A stretch of 64,000 nt of DNA from Thalassia testudinum (Eukaryota > Streptophyta > Magnoliopsida > Alismatales > Hydrocharitaceae), in the NCBI GenBank assembly GCA_037157565.1, contig JAZHRO010000014.1, positions 99,417,501 to 99,481,500 of the forward strand. The letters run 5' to 3'. A program made the translations under genes and the position numbers. The notes below the pieces were generated by a model. That model did no database searches and had not been told where the DNA came from. It saw nothing but the letters and a program-made list of their open reading frames with translations. Positions 45,361 to 56,623 of this stretch are shown piece after piece. Each line of letters opens with the position of its first letter. Positions within the stretch are counted from its first letter, which is position 1.

Positions 45361-47323
45361 CTATAAGTAAGGTAGTTGAGGTGGGTAAAGAGTGGTCAAC
45401 AGGGAATAAATCATACGAGTCCTAAAAGTGATAGGAAATGAAAGAAGGAACCCGAGTGTAGTCTGAAATGGTATAAGGAACCACTTCATAGTCAAGTCAG
45501 GTGTGGATGGATGTAGAGCAGGTGAGTCAAATAAAATCCAATGGTCCATCTCAATAGTTCCAGATTCACCCAAATCTTGCTGGATATCAATATCCTCAAG
45601 CTCATCCCTAGGGTGATCAAAAATCTCATACGAGTCACCCAAATCTTATCTTAATTCATGATGTATATCCTCAAATGTAATGGGCAAAAATTCATTTTTC
45701 TTTAGAATCTTTTCCCTAAGGGGAGTAAGATTGGAATCTAGATTAATCAAGGCCTCAAATCTTTTTTATTTTGTGAATTTTTAAGTTGGGTTATAAATTT
45801 GATCCCAATTGTCTTTCTCTTGAACTCCACCTTCTGAGGGAATGTCTTCTTGTTTTTTATCAATAAAATCAACTTCCTCAAAATTCCATGATTTAGCTAA
45901 ATTCTTTGCTTCCTTAGATAAATCATCACAAGTCATCCCCAATAATTCTACAATCTCTTGAACATCTTTTTCATAAGGGGATTGTATGTTTTGTTCAATC
46001 TTGAGATATTGGGGATAAGAGTCAGGGTTTTCCTCAGGACTTTGGTGGATGAGAAGTGAAGGGTGTGAATTAGTTGATACAGAAGTGAAGGCAGATTCGG
46101 CTTCTATATGGAATATCTCATAATGATTAGTAACGCCGAATCTAGATATTGAATTAATCATCTAAGCACATTTGATTATGGTAATCCTCAGAGAAAATCA
46201 TTTCAGAACCATCCAACCGACCCTGGCTAGGACTGTCACTATCCCCAATCCTTCTATGTTCTTGATGGGGTTCCTTATAATCTTGTTCTGATTCTCCCAA
46301 ATTTTTTGAGGTATCCAAATCCAAATCATTCATGTGGTCCAATTGTGCATCCTTTGACATAAAACATTGTAATTCAGGTTCTGAATCAAGATTTAGATCC
46401 TCGAGTAAGTCTTTCTCCTCAAAGTCAGTCGTTGGGATATCAGAATTATTAATTAGTTTAGATGTAGGTCTGGGTAGGATTTGTTCTAGATAATCATAGG
46501 GCTGGTGGGTGGGCTCGGTGTATGTAGAGGTTGGGATTGGATAAGATGTCATACTTAAGGTTGGATCCTCAATGTTAATTGGCTTACCACCAACTTGTGG
46601 CACACTCTAACTAGGTCTATGATGTTGTGCTTCCCGGATTTTATTGAGCTCTTTTGTCAAGTTATTCATATTTCTTTTGTTAGCTTCTCTCATCTCTTTG
46701 ATTACTTGGAGTAATTGGGTAATCTCAGGATCTCTGCCATAGTCATGGGTTTGAGTTGGCTAAGGATAATTACTTTCAGGATTTTTAACCAAAGTCAAAT
46801 AAGAATATCTATCATTTGAATACCTAGAGTAAAAATCATATCGTTGGTTGGGTGGTGTAGAGTTATCCTAATGAGAAGGTGGAGTGGTTTTGGTGGAATT
46901 GGGATAATTTCCAAAGTGATTTCGAGGATACGATTGATATTCTAGGTATTGGGACTCTGAGGCATATCCCTGACAAATGGAGAGATGAGTCCAATCAAGA
47001 TAGTTGGTCATGTTGATCAGGTGTTGGTCCTCTATGGAGGGTGTCTCTTAGGATTGTAGAGATTCTTGATACCTAGAAATTTGTGTGGAATTCTATAAGG
47101 ATGAGGTAGGCCTGGATATACCCGAGGAATATGTGGTATAGTTAAGGGAATCAAGTCCTGGGTGTTGAGGAAGGTTCTCCCATCTTGAAGAACTTGGAGT
47201 AAGAGGAGGGTTGGGATAGGGAGAAAAAGAGGAATAGTGGGGAGAAAAAGAATATGGGTCCAAGTTCTCCTCCTCAATCAGTTCTTCCCCATGGTAATTA
47301 CCCATGGGAAAGGATTCAAACAT
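45361..47323 (-). pseudogene. C ORF: Tyr/Pro-rich, coiled-coil, acidic protein, disrupted
   Basis: Likely start at the ATG at 47323 (MFESFPMGNYHGEEL). The N-terminal part is rich in Tyr, Ser, Pro and Asn (47300-46800). A helical heptad stretch (LLQVIKEMREANKRNMN, about 46715-46640) follows, then acidic sequence through 46603-46154, 46161-45781 and 45642-45361. Frames are broken by several stops and frameshifts; two pieces overlap at an ATGATTAA near 46154. I see no gag, zinc-knuckle, protease or polymerase motif. It occupies the gag-pol position and matches in layout the ORFs of M1 and D. Function unknown. Confidence 0.55.
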
Positions 47324-48888
47324 AGAAAAATTGGGTCATCTCCTTAGATTACTCTCTAAAGGTGGTACCAAATCAGGGTTCAAAGACCTTCAAGCATCCA
47401 TGTACCAAAAGAAAATTAATAGATGAGAGAGAGAAGATAGATGAGAGAATCCCTACCCTCACAGTATAAATAATCAAGCTAATTATTAGAGTGTAAGCCC
47501 TAAATAGACCTAATCCTGGCTCCCCAAAACATGACTAGGCAAGATCTACCCTTGAATTACTTGGCTGGCTAAAAGGGTGGGACCCCTTAGGACACCTCGC
47601 ATGACAAGACACCACTAAGGGTTAATGTGGTTACTGCACCGACCATTCTTGTCACTAGTGGATCCAAGTAGACAAGGCCTTGACCTTACCCCAATCTAAT
47701 TTCAAGTCACCAAGAAAATTAGTCCTGCCTAGGGCATGTCAACTTAGTTTTAGGCTTAGGCTTGAGGTGCTTCTGGAATATGATGGGAGTTAGGAGGGTG
47801 TTTCCCTTAAAATTGCTTTCAGAAATGTGCAGTGCACAGGCATAGAGTTCACAAGAAATTTTTATGAAGTAAATTTTAAGGTTCGATTGCTTGTATAAGT
47901 GAATTTTAGGGTTCACTTAAGTAAATATCTTCATGAAATGATTCTGATGAGGAATACAAGAGGTCTTGCAAGTTCCAATTGTTTGATATATTTTCTTTAA
48001 GTATGGAAATGTAAGTGTGCTCTACCTTAATATGAAACCCTAAGAGTAGATAGTGCTAGACGGTCCATTTAAGTCCAAAATCAGGGAAGTGGTGCGACCT
48101 AAATAATGCAATCAATTGGTCATATTGCACCACTAACTAGGCACTTATAAAATAGTTTTTCAAGAATTTTAATGCACGTTTTCTTTTTTTTTTAGATTTA
48201 AAGTGTGCTGGGCGTTCTGTAGTCTATTTTGATCCCCGGTTGGTATTGAATAGTATGCACAATCAAATCTACAGAAAATATCTTTTTTAGATTTTTCCTA
48301 AATTCTTGATTTTCATAAGAATTCAATGCCACCAATTTCAAGTCAATCAGAGTTGTATAAAAATTTCTATAATATTTTGAACTCTAAAAATCAAGAATAA
48401 TAATCGATTTGATAATAGTTCAATGCGTGAATTTTTAAAACTTTTCTACAACTCACATTAGTGTGCAATTTGTATATGTTGTTCCTAATTTCAAAAGCCA
48501 GGTCCAGTAAAAATTTTAGAATTTTGGACATGCGAATTTTCGGGAATTGAATTTTTAAGATGAGAGCTTGTTTCAGCATGACAATATAGGAGGTAGTTTT
48601 GTTGATTCCCTCCAACAAGAGATTCCTTTTTTTTGCAAAAAGCAAGCAAATGCTAATGTAAGGTTCAAGCAAAAGACGTATATTTTTTGGACTTTTTTTT
48701 TGAAAAGAAATCTAACCTAATCTAAGATACAAGTACTTACCTGAGATTCAAACCCATTTTTTCTTTTCATTGTTGCACGTTTCTTCTCATAATTCTATTA
48801 TTCCTGTGCATATGCAACCAAAAGGAATAGCAAGTTCAAATCTCAAATAAGCACCTGACAAGAAAAGCTTTTAAAAATTTCCATTGCC
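47324..48888 (-). other. Leader of C
   Basis: AT-rich, no gene. The segment 47640-47700 (CTTGTCACTAGTGG ... GACCTTACC) resembles part of the leader of D. Confidence 0.5.
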
Positions 48889-48906
48889 TCCTTAGCAATG
48901 GAGCCA
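48889..48906 (-). promoter_or_regulatory. Primer binding site of C
   Basis: The minus strand reads TGGCTCCATTGCTAAGGA, five changes from the tRNA-Asp complement, three bases inside the LTR edge at 48910. Confidence 0.65.
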
Positions 48907-48909
48907 ACT

Positions 48910-50533
48910 TGTCCAACTGCAAAACGCGTTAAAAGATTTTGTATCATTGTAGTGTGAATCACAATGAAACAACTAACACTCATAGAGTTTCTGTGAGTAC
49001 TGAGTCATTCACAGGGAGGCAAAGCATGATTCTAAAAACCTTTTCGTACTAACTATTAATGCGAAATAGAAGTCAGATATCCAGAGAATCATAATTTTAT
49101 TACTACTTTAAATAGTTTTCAAACTAAAAAAAACTATGCTAAGGAGTAGAGAGAGAAAGAGAGAGAGTAGATGAAGGACGATGCCACTTATGGGATGCTT
49201 GTGCAAAGTACGGTAGCACTTTAGATCCAGAGCACTAGGAGGAAGACCAGAGAGAAGTTGCAGAGAAAGAGGCTGGGGATTTGTCTAGTGGGAGTTGTTC
49301 TTCAACTGGGGGCCTTAGGGCTCTTTATATAGCTTTATTGAGGGGCAAAGTAGGCATTTAAGCCCTCCAAGTCATGCGCAAGGATTGGATTTATCAGATC
49401 CTTTGATCGGGAGATCAACAACTTTGATTGCACCTTGAAAGACCTTCCCAAATGCTTCGTTTGGTTGGAGCTCTCCTCTGGCTAACATGTGGCATGCTCC
49501 CTACCCTCGGATCTCCATTGCTTGACTATGTGCGCACCTCACCCGCACTGCCAACGCTTCTACAATCGCGAATGATGAAGTCATGCACTCGATCCTCAAC
49601 CGTTTGACCTCGTGATCGGATGGCTTAAATTCACCGAGCCCACCACCTTTGAATCCTGATTTGCGCATGCACATTTGATTACGCATGATTGCATGCATGG
49701 CCATCTGACACACATCAGTACACCGTGCGTTCACATCCCCACCGCCAATTGATGATCCAATGGCTGGAATTTTCTTGTGCTTGCTGTCATCTTGATTTTC
49801 CACTCTGGGGTGCTTCAAACATGTGTCGCACCCTTCAAGTTGAGTGCACTAGCCAACGCTACAAGTGCATATTGTCACACCATCCACTTCGCACACAGTC
49901 GCTCTCAGCCATTGGATGGAGATCCAACATCTAAGCTTGATCTTCCTTTGATGAGGTACGGGTGAGGAGAAGTATGGTCGCATTGTGGCCGTTGGATGAT
50001 GATCCAACAACCCACAATGTGCAGGGGCATTTCCTTTAGAGATTGGGGTAGCGTCCTTGGGCAACTGTGATGGTGAGACGTGTTGCCATCGTGGTTGTCT
50101 ATCTTCTCTTCCTTCTAGATCATGTTGTGATATCCGATTGAGATGATTTTTGAGCCGTTGGACTGCGATCGTTGATCCAGATCCATCCGTGTGGTCGAAT
50201 TTGGCATCCGAGGTTTGGATTTAATTCTCTTGGTCCTTGCTCTTTTGCGAACTCCGTAGAATGCTACAGGAGTCTGATCAAGGCAGTCTCGAAAGTGTTG
50301 GGCTCCCATCATCGTTCTGAGCAGATTCGTACAGTTAGATTTGTCATCTGCAGCCCCAAATTCTATACAATCAATATCATCTCTCTTTTAGAGCATAAAA
50401 TAGTAGTATTATCTATAAAGCTACCATACTAACTATTATACAAATTGTGATGCTTATGCGTGCATTGTTCCTAGGTTATGTTAGAATCTAACTTAATTCT
50501 GGTAGATTAGGTTGTATGATTGTTGTGCAATCA
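48910..50533 (-). repeat. 5' LTR of C
   Basis: 1624 bp from TGTCCAACTGC to GCAATCA, uninterrupted. TATA-like sequence at 49324-49331 on the minus strand. Flanked on the right by GGTAC. Confidence 0.88.
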
Positions 50534-50790
50534 GGTACCCACCCCATTTTCACCTAACCCAGCCAAACTCCATATTGATTGGGGCATGGGTCAACCCAGC
50601 CCACCCAAACAGGTACCCAAAGGATAAAATACCCAACTTTGTCAAATCAGGTCATAGGTACCCATCATGTACCTAGTTAACCAATTTAGCTAAAATATAA
50701 AATAAAAAAGTATAAAATATAATTAAAATAAAATCATAAAAGTAATAATAAAAATATAAAATAATCATTAAAGTTTAAAAAAAATTAACT
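50534..50790. repeat. Left subterminal GGTACC-rich part of the hAT element
   Basis: GGTACCCA at 50534, CAGGTACCCA near 50610, ATAGGTACCCATC near 50650, then an AT-rich stretch 50690-50790. It continues the left hAT end from 1214-1237 beyond the insertion of C. Confidence 0.5.
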
Positions 50791-50794
50791 TTAT

Positions 50795-51300
50795 ATGGAA
50801 CAGTTTGAACACCTCTTGGTCTCGACAGGGCGAACATACCCCATAAGAATGACGATCCAGGAGATTTCATTTCTCTTAGGCATAACCTTGAATAGCTTGT
50901 GAGTGACATCGACGGGAGAATTGTGGGTGTACCCGAAGATCATGATGGTCTAGAGACAGCATTCCTCTTGGCCATGGAGTTGAAGAGATCGTGGGTTGTT
51001 GATGCAGTTTGTGAGGTAATAGCCATTTACCTTGGTGGTTTAGGTGATGATGTCCTTGGGCATTTTATCAAACTACCTATGGGCATCTTCGAGGTAGGAG
51101 GTGTCAGAGAGGAGGGTACGGAGCATTATGATATAGGAGATGGTGTTTTTCTCAGTCATGCGGCAGAAGAGGGGCTTGGCTGTGGGGAGGTCGAGGGAGG
51201 AAAGCAACGCAGTTTGGGTCCTTTTGGAAATGATGGTGCTAGAAGGAGGGGCAACACCTCACCTGTAGGATGCATGAGTCGCGGTGATGTTTGGGAGGGC
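50795..51300 (-). pseudogene. PPR (pentatricopeptide repeat) gene fragment captured by hAT
   Basis: Read on the minus strand, repeats of about 30-32 residues show PPR hallmarks. One starts near 51190 (AKPLFCRMTEKNTISY). The next near 51094 has a stop in its fourth position, then FDKMPKDIIT. A third near 51003 is in a shifted frame with MAKRN. A fourth near 50902 reads HKLFKVMPKRNEISW. The short spacing and LF-x-x-MPKRN-x-x-SW form suit the PLS class of plant PPR proteins, which bind organelle RNA. There are several stops and one frameshift and no start or full repeat array, so this is a dead fragment. The long plus-strand frame over it (50899-51435) is a shadow. Confidence 0.65.
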
Positions 51301-51359
51301 TCAATTGGTACGTACAAGGCCAATGTGGTCGCTGCAGCCTTTGGCGATCACAACATTGG

Positions 51360-51512
51360 GATGATCAGATGGGTACCCGAAATGGCTAGGTCATCTAACG
51401 GGTACCCGTGGATGCCCCAATTGGTACCCAAATAAGGCCTCGATAAGTGATGGGTTAACAGTAGTAGGTACCCAACCCTGTAGGGTCAAACATCATGGGT
51501 TCGGTTGGGTAT
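51360..51512. repeat. Right subterminal GGTACC-rich part of the hAT element
   Basis: GGGTACCCG near 51368 and 51399, TTGGTACCCAA near 51421, TAGGTACCCAACCCTG at 51465-51480, TTCGGTTGGGTAT at 51500-51512. It continues at 53226 after solo LTR G and ends at the right terminal repeat. Confidence 0.5.
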
Positions 51513-53225
51513 TGATATGAAAAATACGCGATTTGTAAAAAAAGGGTTTTGATGTCATTATAATGCGTAAATTTAATCAACTTTTAAATTCATAAGCCAA
51601 GATAGGATGAGTATATAGGTTCATCCCAGGAGGCAATTTTTAGCTATAAAAGTAATTATCTCTCTCTCCTCTCTCTCTCAAATCCACTTTTTTTTTTTGC
51701 TTTTTCAATTTTGCAATATTTTTTAGGCCTTTGAAATCGAGGCAACGAAGATATTGAAGATAATTAAAATATGAAAATATAAGGATGAAAACCTGACCTT
51801 CCTAAACTCACCCTAGGCATGTGTGGCCTAGGGTAATTAGGAAGTGTTTGTACTAAAGAAAATAAAGGAGCAAGAAATTCTAGAATAAAAATTGAAAGGC
51901 AAATTTTTCTCTTTTTATAATGATGAAGCGGTATCCACACAAACACTTGTAGAGCTCACTTGTATGGAGGAATTTCAGACAAGTAATCCCCAAGTAGAGG
52001 AAAGCTTGTTACAAAAAAAAATGGCAATACAAAAAGATAAAAAGATAGAAGAATCCATAGAATGAAGCTCAGGATAATCTTCGCTCCCAATATGGTTGCT
52101 CCTACATTTGAAGAAGATTCTCCCTAGCTCTTCTCTTTAGATGATGAAGTACTCTACAGTGCTCCTAAGGGTGGTGGACGTCCACCCCTCTCCTCCTGCA
52201 TGGCTATCCTCCAATGGTACTCCTTGGCTTGGCTGTAAGGGAGAACAAGATGTGTAGAGACTAGAAGGAGGTGGTGTGAAGCCCTCCAAGCATGCATGAC
52301 CCCTTTCTTCCTCCAAGGGCTTTGGTGTGTATTTTTTGTAGAAGAAAATGTAACCAAGGATCCCCAATAAGGTTGTGGTTATAGGGTGTATATATAAGAT
52401 AAGGGGGTGGGGGTGGTTATGTTGGTAAAGGTGTTGCCATTATTTTGGCACCATTTTAGGGTTCTAGAAGGTGGAGATCTTGGCACCAAAATTGAAGGGT
52501 TAGGATGTGGTTTTATGGTAGATGAATGGTGAATATAGTGGTGGTTGTAAGGGGCTTTTGGCACCAACTTAGGTGGTTGTTAGGGGGTAGTTTTTGGCAT
52601 CACCCATGAAAAGGTGTGAAGGTGGTGATGGTTATGTAGGGTGGCTCCAAGGTGAAGGGATGCCATAGGGTGATTTTGCCACCACCTTATGGCAATTATT
52701 TGGTTGATGTTGACACCACTCTTTAGGTGGAGGAGTGGAGTAGGGAGCCAGGTAGGTGGAGTAAGCTTAACTAGCTTAGCTAGCTTGAGCGAGCTAGTAG
52801 CAAAGGAGAGTTGTCTCGAGCTGAGTAATGTTCTCTTGAGTTGTGAAGGAGCGAAGGAGAGTTGAAGTAGAGTAGCCTATTTACTCCTCAACTAGCTTAG
52901 CTAGCTAGCTTAAGGCTTGTAGCCAAGCTAGCTTGAGTTGAGCTGAGTGGGCTAAAATGTAGCTAACTGGAGATTCTATCTTCTTCCTCTTAGGTTTATT
53001 CCTTTCAATTTACTAGGGTTTAGCTAATCTTCAATGGTTCCTCATTCCCTGACAAGCATGTGATATAAATAAGTATATAAAACTACAAGAAACCCTAATA
53101 ATGCATACGCTAACTCTAAATGTGTTTGAATGCTTAATGAAACCTAATACTGCAATGTGAATGCATAAAACTTAGGAACTAAGTGTGATTTGTGCATAAG
53201 AATGATGATAAATAGGAGTTTATTA
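51513..53225 (-). mobile_element. Solo LTR G (E-like family)
   Basis: 1713 bp between GGTAT (51508-51512) and GGTAC (53226-53230), one transition apart. It starts TGATATG and ends TTTATTA (decayed TTTATCA), with a decayed E-type terminal hairpin (53206-53225). Minus-strand TATA at 52389-52397, an AGCT-rich block (52757-52970) and repeated TTGGCACCA motifs relate it to LTRs E1 and E2. No internal region remains. Confidence 0.78.
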
Positions 53226-53249
53226 GGTACCCGATATCACCAGGTCAAG

Positions 53250-53261
53250 TGAACACCCCTA
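53250..53261. repeat. Right terminal inverted repeat of the hAT element
   Basis: TGAACACCCCTA, the inverted match of TTGGGGTGTTCA at 1214-1225 with one mismatch. It is followed by GCAATGGT, the proposed 8-bp duplication. Confidence 0.5.
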
Positions 53262-54140
53262 GCAATGGTGATGAGAAGGCAGCAAAGCACCTAAGGCTCC
53301 CCATGCTCAAAGGAGAGAGAGGAAGAGAGGAGAAAAAGGAAAGAAGAATAATGAGAGACTAAAATAATCCTAATTCCAAAATTCTTAGGGTTGGGACGAA
53401 TATTGTACACAATTAATTTAGCAATTTTAGGAAGGCTAAAATAATCCTAATCCCATTAGGATGTGGAATAATTCCATGATTTTCGTTTAAAATCCTAATG
53501 GGGCTCTTTCCTTTCTTATTATTGGGCTTATTCGATTTCACAATCCTAATTGGGCCACTAGAGGGAGAGTGGGAGAAGAGTCACACACGTGGATGATTGG
53601 TGTGCACAAAGGAGAGAGAGAGGTGTAGAAAGAGAAAGAGGCAAAAGTGGGAATGCATAGAGTAAACTTTTCTTTTCTTCTCTCTTCTCTTTTCTTTTCC
53701 TCTCAAATCCTTATTTCTTTGGCACCATCATGCATGAGCATCATTTTCAAATTCCATCTTCATGAATAATCTCTTCTCGTGCCCCCTCATTTGAGACCAA
53801 TATTAGTTATGTTTCACTCATATTTTCTCTCACCTACATTAAAATTAAAGAAATCAAATTAGTTAAAAGTACAAAATAAAAATCCAAAAAAAGTGCTCGA
53901 GAAATAGCAAAAAAGTAAGTGAAGAAATTACACAAATTTGTAATGCAATCATAGTTGATGCAGGAGGAGAAGGTGGAGCATTTTCCTGATCCTCCTCGGT
54001 GGGGTCATTCTGAGGAAGAATCTTCATCTTCGTTGCAGTTGCTTGACAATATATAAGGTTCTATTTTCTCTTTAACCGCTCAATTGGGCACCTTAACCTT
54101 TAAACGATGGAGAATGCGGGAAATGTGGCATTGACAGATA
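53262..54140 (-). other. Probable continuation of LTR H, no gene
   Basis: Resumes right of the hAT element. GA-rich and AT-rich stretches (53320-53360; 53590-53700) resemble LTR leader sequence. No reliable right boundary and no gene. Confidence 0.25.
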
Positions 54141-55637
54141 CATATTTAGGATAAAATTACTATTTAAGCATGTTTTTAGGCTAGATAGATGCATCTAGCA
54201 TTGTAAATAATGCACAACAATGTCATCATGAATTTAGAGCAATTTGTATCATTTGTATATTAATCTACCTATTTTAATGGCAAGGGGATAAGGCAACATA
54301 CATCCAAGCCTCAAACGACAAATCTGATTGTACAAATGTGGTCAAGCCAACGATTACAGTCCAACGCTGCAAAAATTGCCCCAATCGAACATTCGTAGCG
54401 TCATCTACATGCAAAAGAAGACAAATGGCTTAGATGGTGCCACGTGGCAACATCATAGCCACCCATCGCTCCTCACAACCCCAAGAGAAGCCTCCCTCAT
54501 GAGATCTTGACTATTGGATCGCCATACAATGGTCATGAAGTGGCCACGTCTCCTCTAGCTCTTATGCCTCATCTCTAAGGGGCATGACCTCATACAATCA
54601 CAATGGTTAGAGATCTCGCATGCACACGACTGAGATCTCGCACATTGGAGATCTGATGGTTGAGTTCTCACATGCTCATGATCATCTAATCATCATCCAA
54701 GGGTGCAAGTGCACCCTCAGCACAATAGCAACACGTGTGGCCCCTCACACAAGCAACACTCATTCTAAATAAGATCCACTGGCCCCCCTTAGCACGCATG
54801 ATTAAAATTCAACTGCTCGATCAGGATCAAGTAGCTGTGGGAGCACAACTTCAATCGACACGCAGATGAACGCGGATCTAAAGCACGATCTGCGGTAGAA
54901 ATGTGCCATGTGGTGCTAGGATCTCCTCGAGCATGAATGTGCGACTGTATGCATGATCTAACGCGATCATGAGGATTGATCTCAATGCACACTCGACCAT
55001 AAGATGGAGATTCGATAGCTCAAACTCCATTGCAATCAAAGAAGTACGAGCTTAGCGCAACCAGAGGTGCGATCCTCATGTATCCTCAACCACACGATGA
55101 AGATCCAATGATCTGCCTCTCTCCATGCTCATTAGTTGTACCCTAGTGTGTGTGAGCTGTGTGTGCGTGAATCACACATGGGTGGTTTGGGCATGAAGAT
55201 CACATGTTCCACACATGCTATGGCCGAATTTTACCCTTCCTTTCGCCTATAGAAGGCCACCATCCCTCCCCTTTGATCCTTATCTCTACTTATGCTTCCC
55301 TCACCTAGTCTAGAGCTCTAGAAGCCTACCAAAGCTCCCAAGAGCTTGTTCCCAGCCCTAGGGTCCCCTATTAGGGTAGAAAACCTATCCCTATACCACC
55401 ATTTTGTGCTATACCTCACCTCCCTCATAGGGAATCCTATGGCTATCCTCACACCCCTATTCAGGTAGAAGATCAGCACCACCTCCTCATCCCCATTCCC
55501 TTAGGTTAGGAACTCCCATATCCTCAACCCAAATTCCTATTAGCTTGGCGAAGCATTCCTCTACCCAGTTTCCTCCTACTCCTTACCCCTGTTGTCCTAC
55601 TCTGTACCCCCTTCATCCAGTTGCCGCCAAGTGCCGA
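54141..55637 (+). repeat. Unclassified repeat, possibly an LTR in plus orientation
   Basis: No gene recognised. The stretch near 54510-54560 (ATTGGATCGCC ... GTGGCCACGTCTCCTC) resembles, in reverse, part of the C LTR (49965-50010), and a CCTATAGAAGG near 55251 could be a TATA region. It may be a distant C-type LTR. The boundaries are not clear; it is cut at 55637 by an A-type LTR. Confidence 0.25.
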
Positions 55638-56623
55638 TGATAGGTCAACTTTAGTGGACTAAATTAGAGCCTAAGAATATTGTTGTTGGAAGAAGAAATT
55701 AATTTAAAGCATGCATGATATTGACAAAATTCTGTGAGCTTTAGATTTATCATTTTATGCATTAACTGCATTTATCTTTATATGGAGGGATTACTTATTC
55801 AATTTAAAGGCAAGGGCATCATATCAAATCTCAATTTGAGATACCATAATGTTGGGATGTTGCTCTAGCAAAAAAATAGCAAGGGAATCATTTTGGCATT
55901 CCTATATGTCTCTTAAATTAATGGCATTCCCTTCCTTTTTTATTTTCCCTCTCTCTTTTGGTAACATGAGATCACGATTATTCTCTTTGATTTTCTCTCT
56001 CTTTGTTCATAATACGCATGAAGAGCAACGAGCAGGGATCATGTCCTCCCCCATGAGCAACCAATCATCTAGCTTCTTCTCCTTCCAAACAAAGGGGGAA
56101 CTCCCTCTTAGACAAACCCTCTCCACCACCATGTGTGGCCATCAGAACCATCACCATGAGCCTCGACGATAATCGCATCACTGCCACCGCATCCACGATC
56201 ACCTCTCCGACATCACCACCATGCATCATCCCCTTCATTTAAGATATCTGGGAACCTTCTCGGACGTCCAAAGACTGCGCCTGCCTCCCTCACTGTCTTC
56301 TTCCTCCTCACCCACGACTATGAGCCCTCGACCTCAGGCTGCAGCAATAGCTCCCTCATCCTTCCATCATCACAGTGCCTCAGCCACAACACCACCACAT
56401 TCCCCTTCGTCTTCTTCCTCCCACAGCAGAACAAAGTTCCTCAACCTTCCCCCTCACGAGCTCCACACCACCGCACGTGCACACCCCTCACGTGGGCATG
56501 CATGCCTAAGCCCACCGGTGCCTCCACGTAGTTGCACGTAGCCACCTTCATCGCTGTGACTTCTCGAGTGCAGCAACCTCATGCGTAGCCTACCCCCATT
56601 GTGTGCAGCCACTACACAGCCAG
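55638..56623 (+). repeat. Partial LTR of the A/M1 family
   Basis: Begins TGATAGGTCAACTTTAGTGGAC, the U3 start of the A/M1 family with its inverted repeat. It aligns with the reverse complement of the M1 LTR (for example CATTTAAGATATCTGGGAAC near 56237 against 8235-8260). It stops at 56623 where a D-type LTR begins. Confidence 0.75.

Larger units (their letters stand above)
1238..50533 (-). mobile_element. Element C: non-autonomous LTR retrotransposon split by M1
   Basis: The outer ends are TG at 1238 and CA at 50533, flanked by a perfect 5-bp duplication GGTAC (1233-1237 and 50534-50538). The 5' LTR is 48910-50533 (1624 bp). The 3' LTR is 1238-2034 plus 42570-43393 (1621 bp once M1 is removed). 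The 5.5 kb internal part (43394-48909) has a tRNA-Asp primer site, a leader, an acidic unrecognised ORF, a post-ORF motif and a polypurine tract, but no gag, protease, RT or integrase. Without M1 and its passengers C is about 8.76 kb. Matching LTR lengths and the perfect duplication make the boundaries firm. Confidence 0.85.
1214..53261. mobile_element. hAT-like DNA transposon carrying a PPR fragment (split by C and G)
   Basis: The left end at 1214 reads TTGGGGTGTTCA. The right end at 53250-53261 is its inverted copy, TAGGGGTGTTCA on the minus strand. This resembles hAT termini of plants. Subterminal GGTACC/GGGTACCC motifs cluster inside both ends (1233-1237 joined to 50534-50640; 51368-51480; 53226-53232), a habit of hAT elements. 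Flanking 8-mers ACTACGGT (1206-1213) and GCAATGGT (53262-53269) agree at 5 of 8 positions, a plausible old target duplication. Removing retrotransposon C and solo LTR G leaves about 1029 bp, about half of it a PPR pseudogene on the minus strand. No transposase is present, so it is non-autonomous. Confidence 0.55.

Noticed and set aside
50899..51435. 178-aa plus-strand frame that looks protein-like
   Set aside because: It is the antisense shadow of the PPR fragment; PPR motifs read on the minus strand.
51467..51480. GGTACCCAACCCTG as the right hAT terminus
   Set aside because: The match to the left end is only to GGTACC motifs and flanks give no 8-bp duplication; TAGGGGTGTTCA at 53250-53261 fits the left terminus better.
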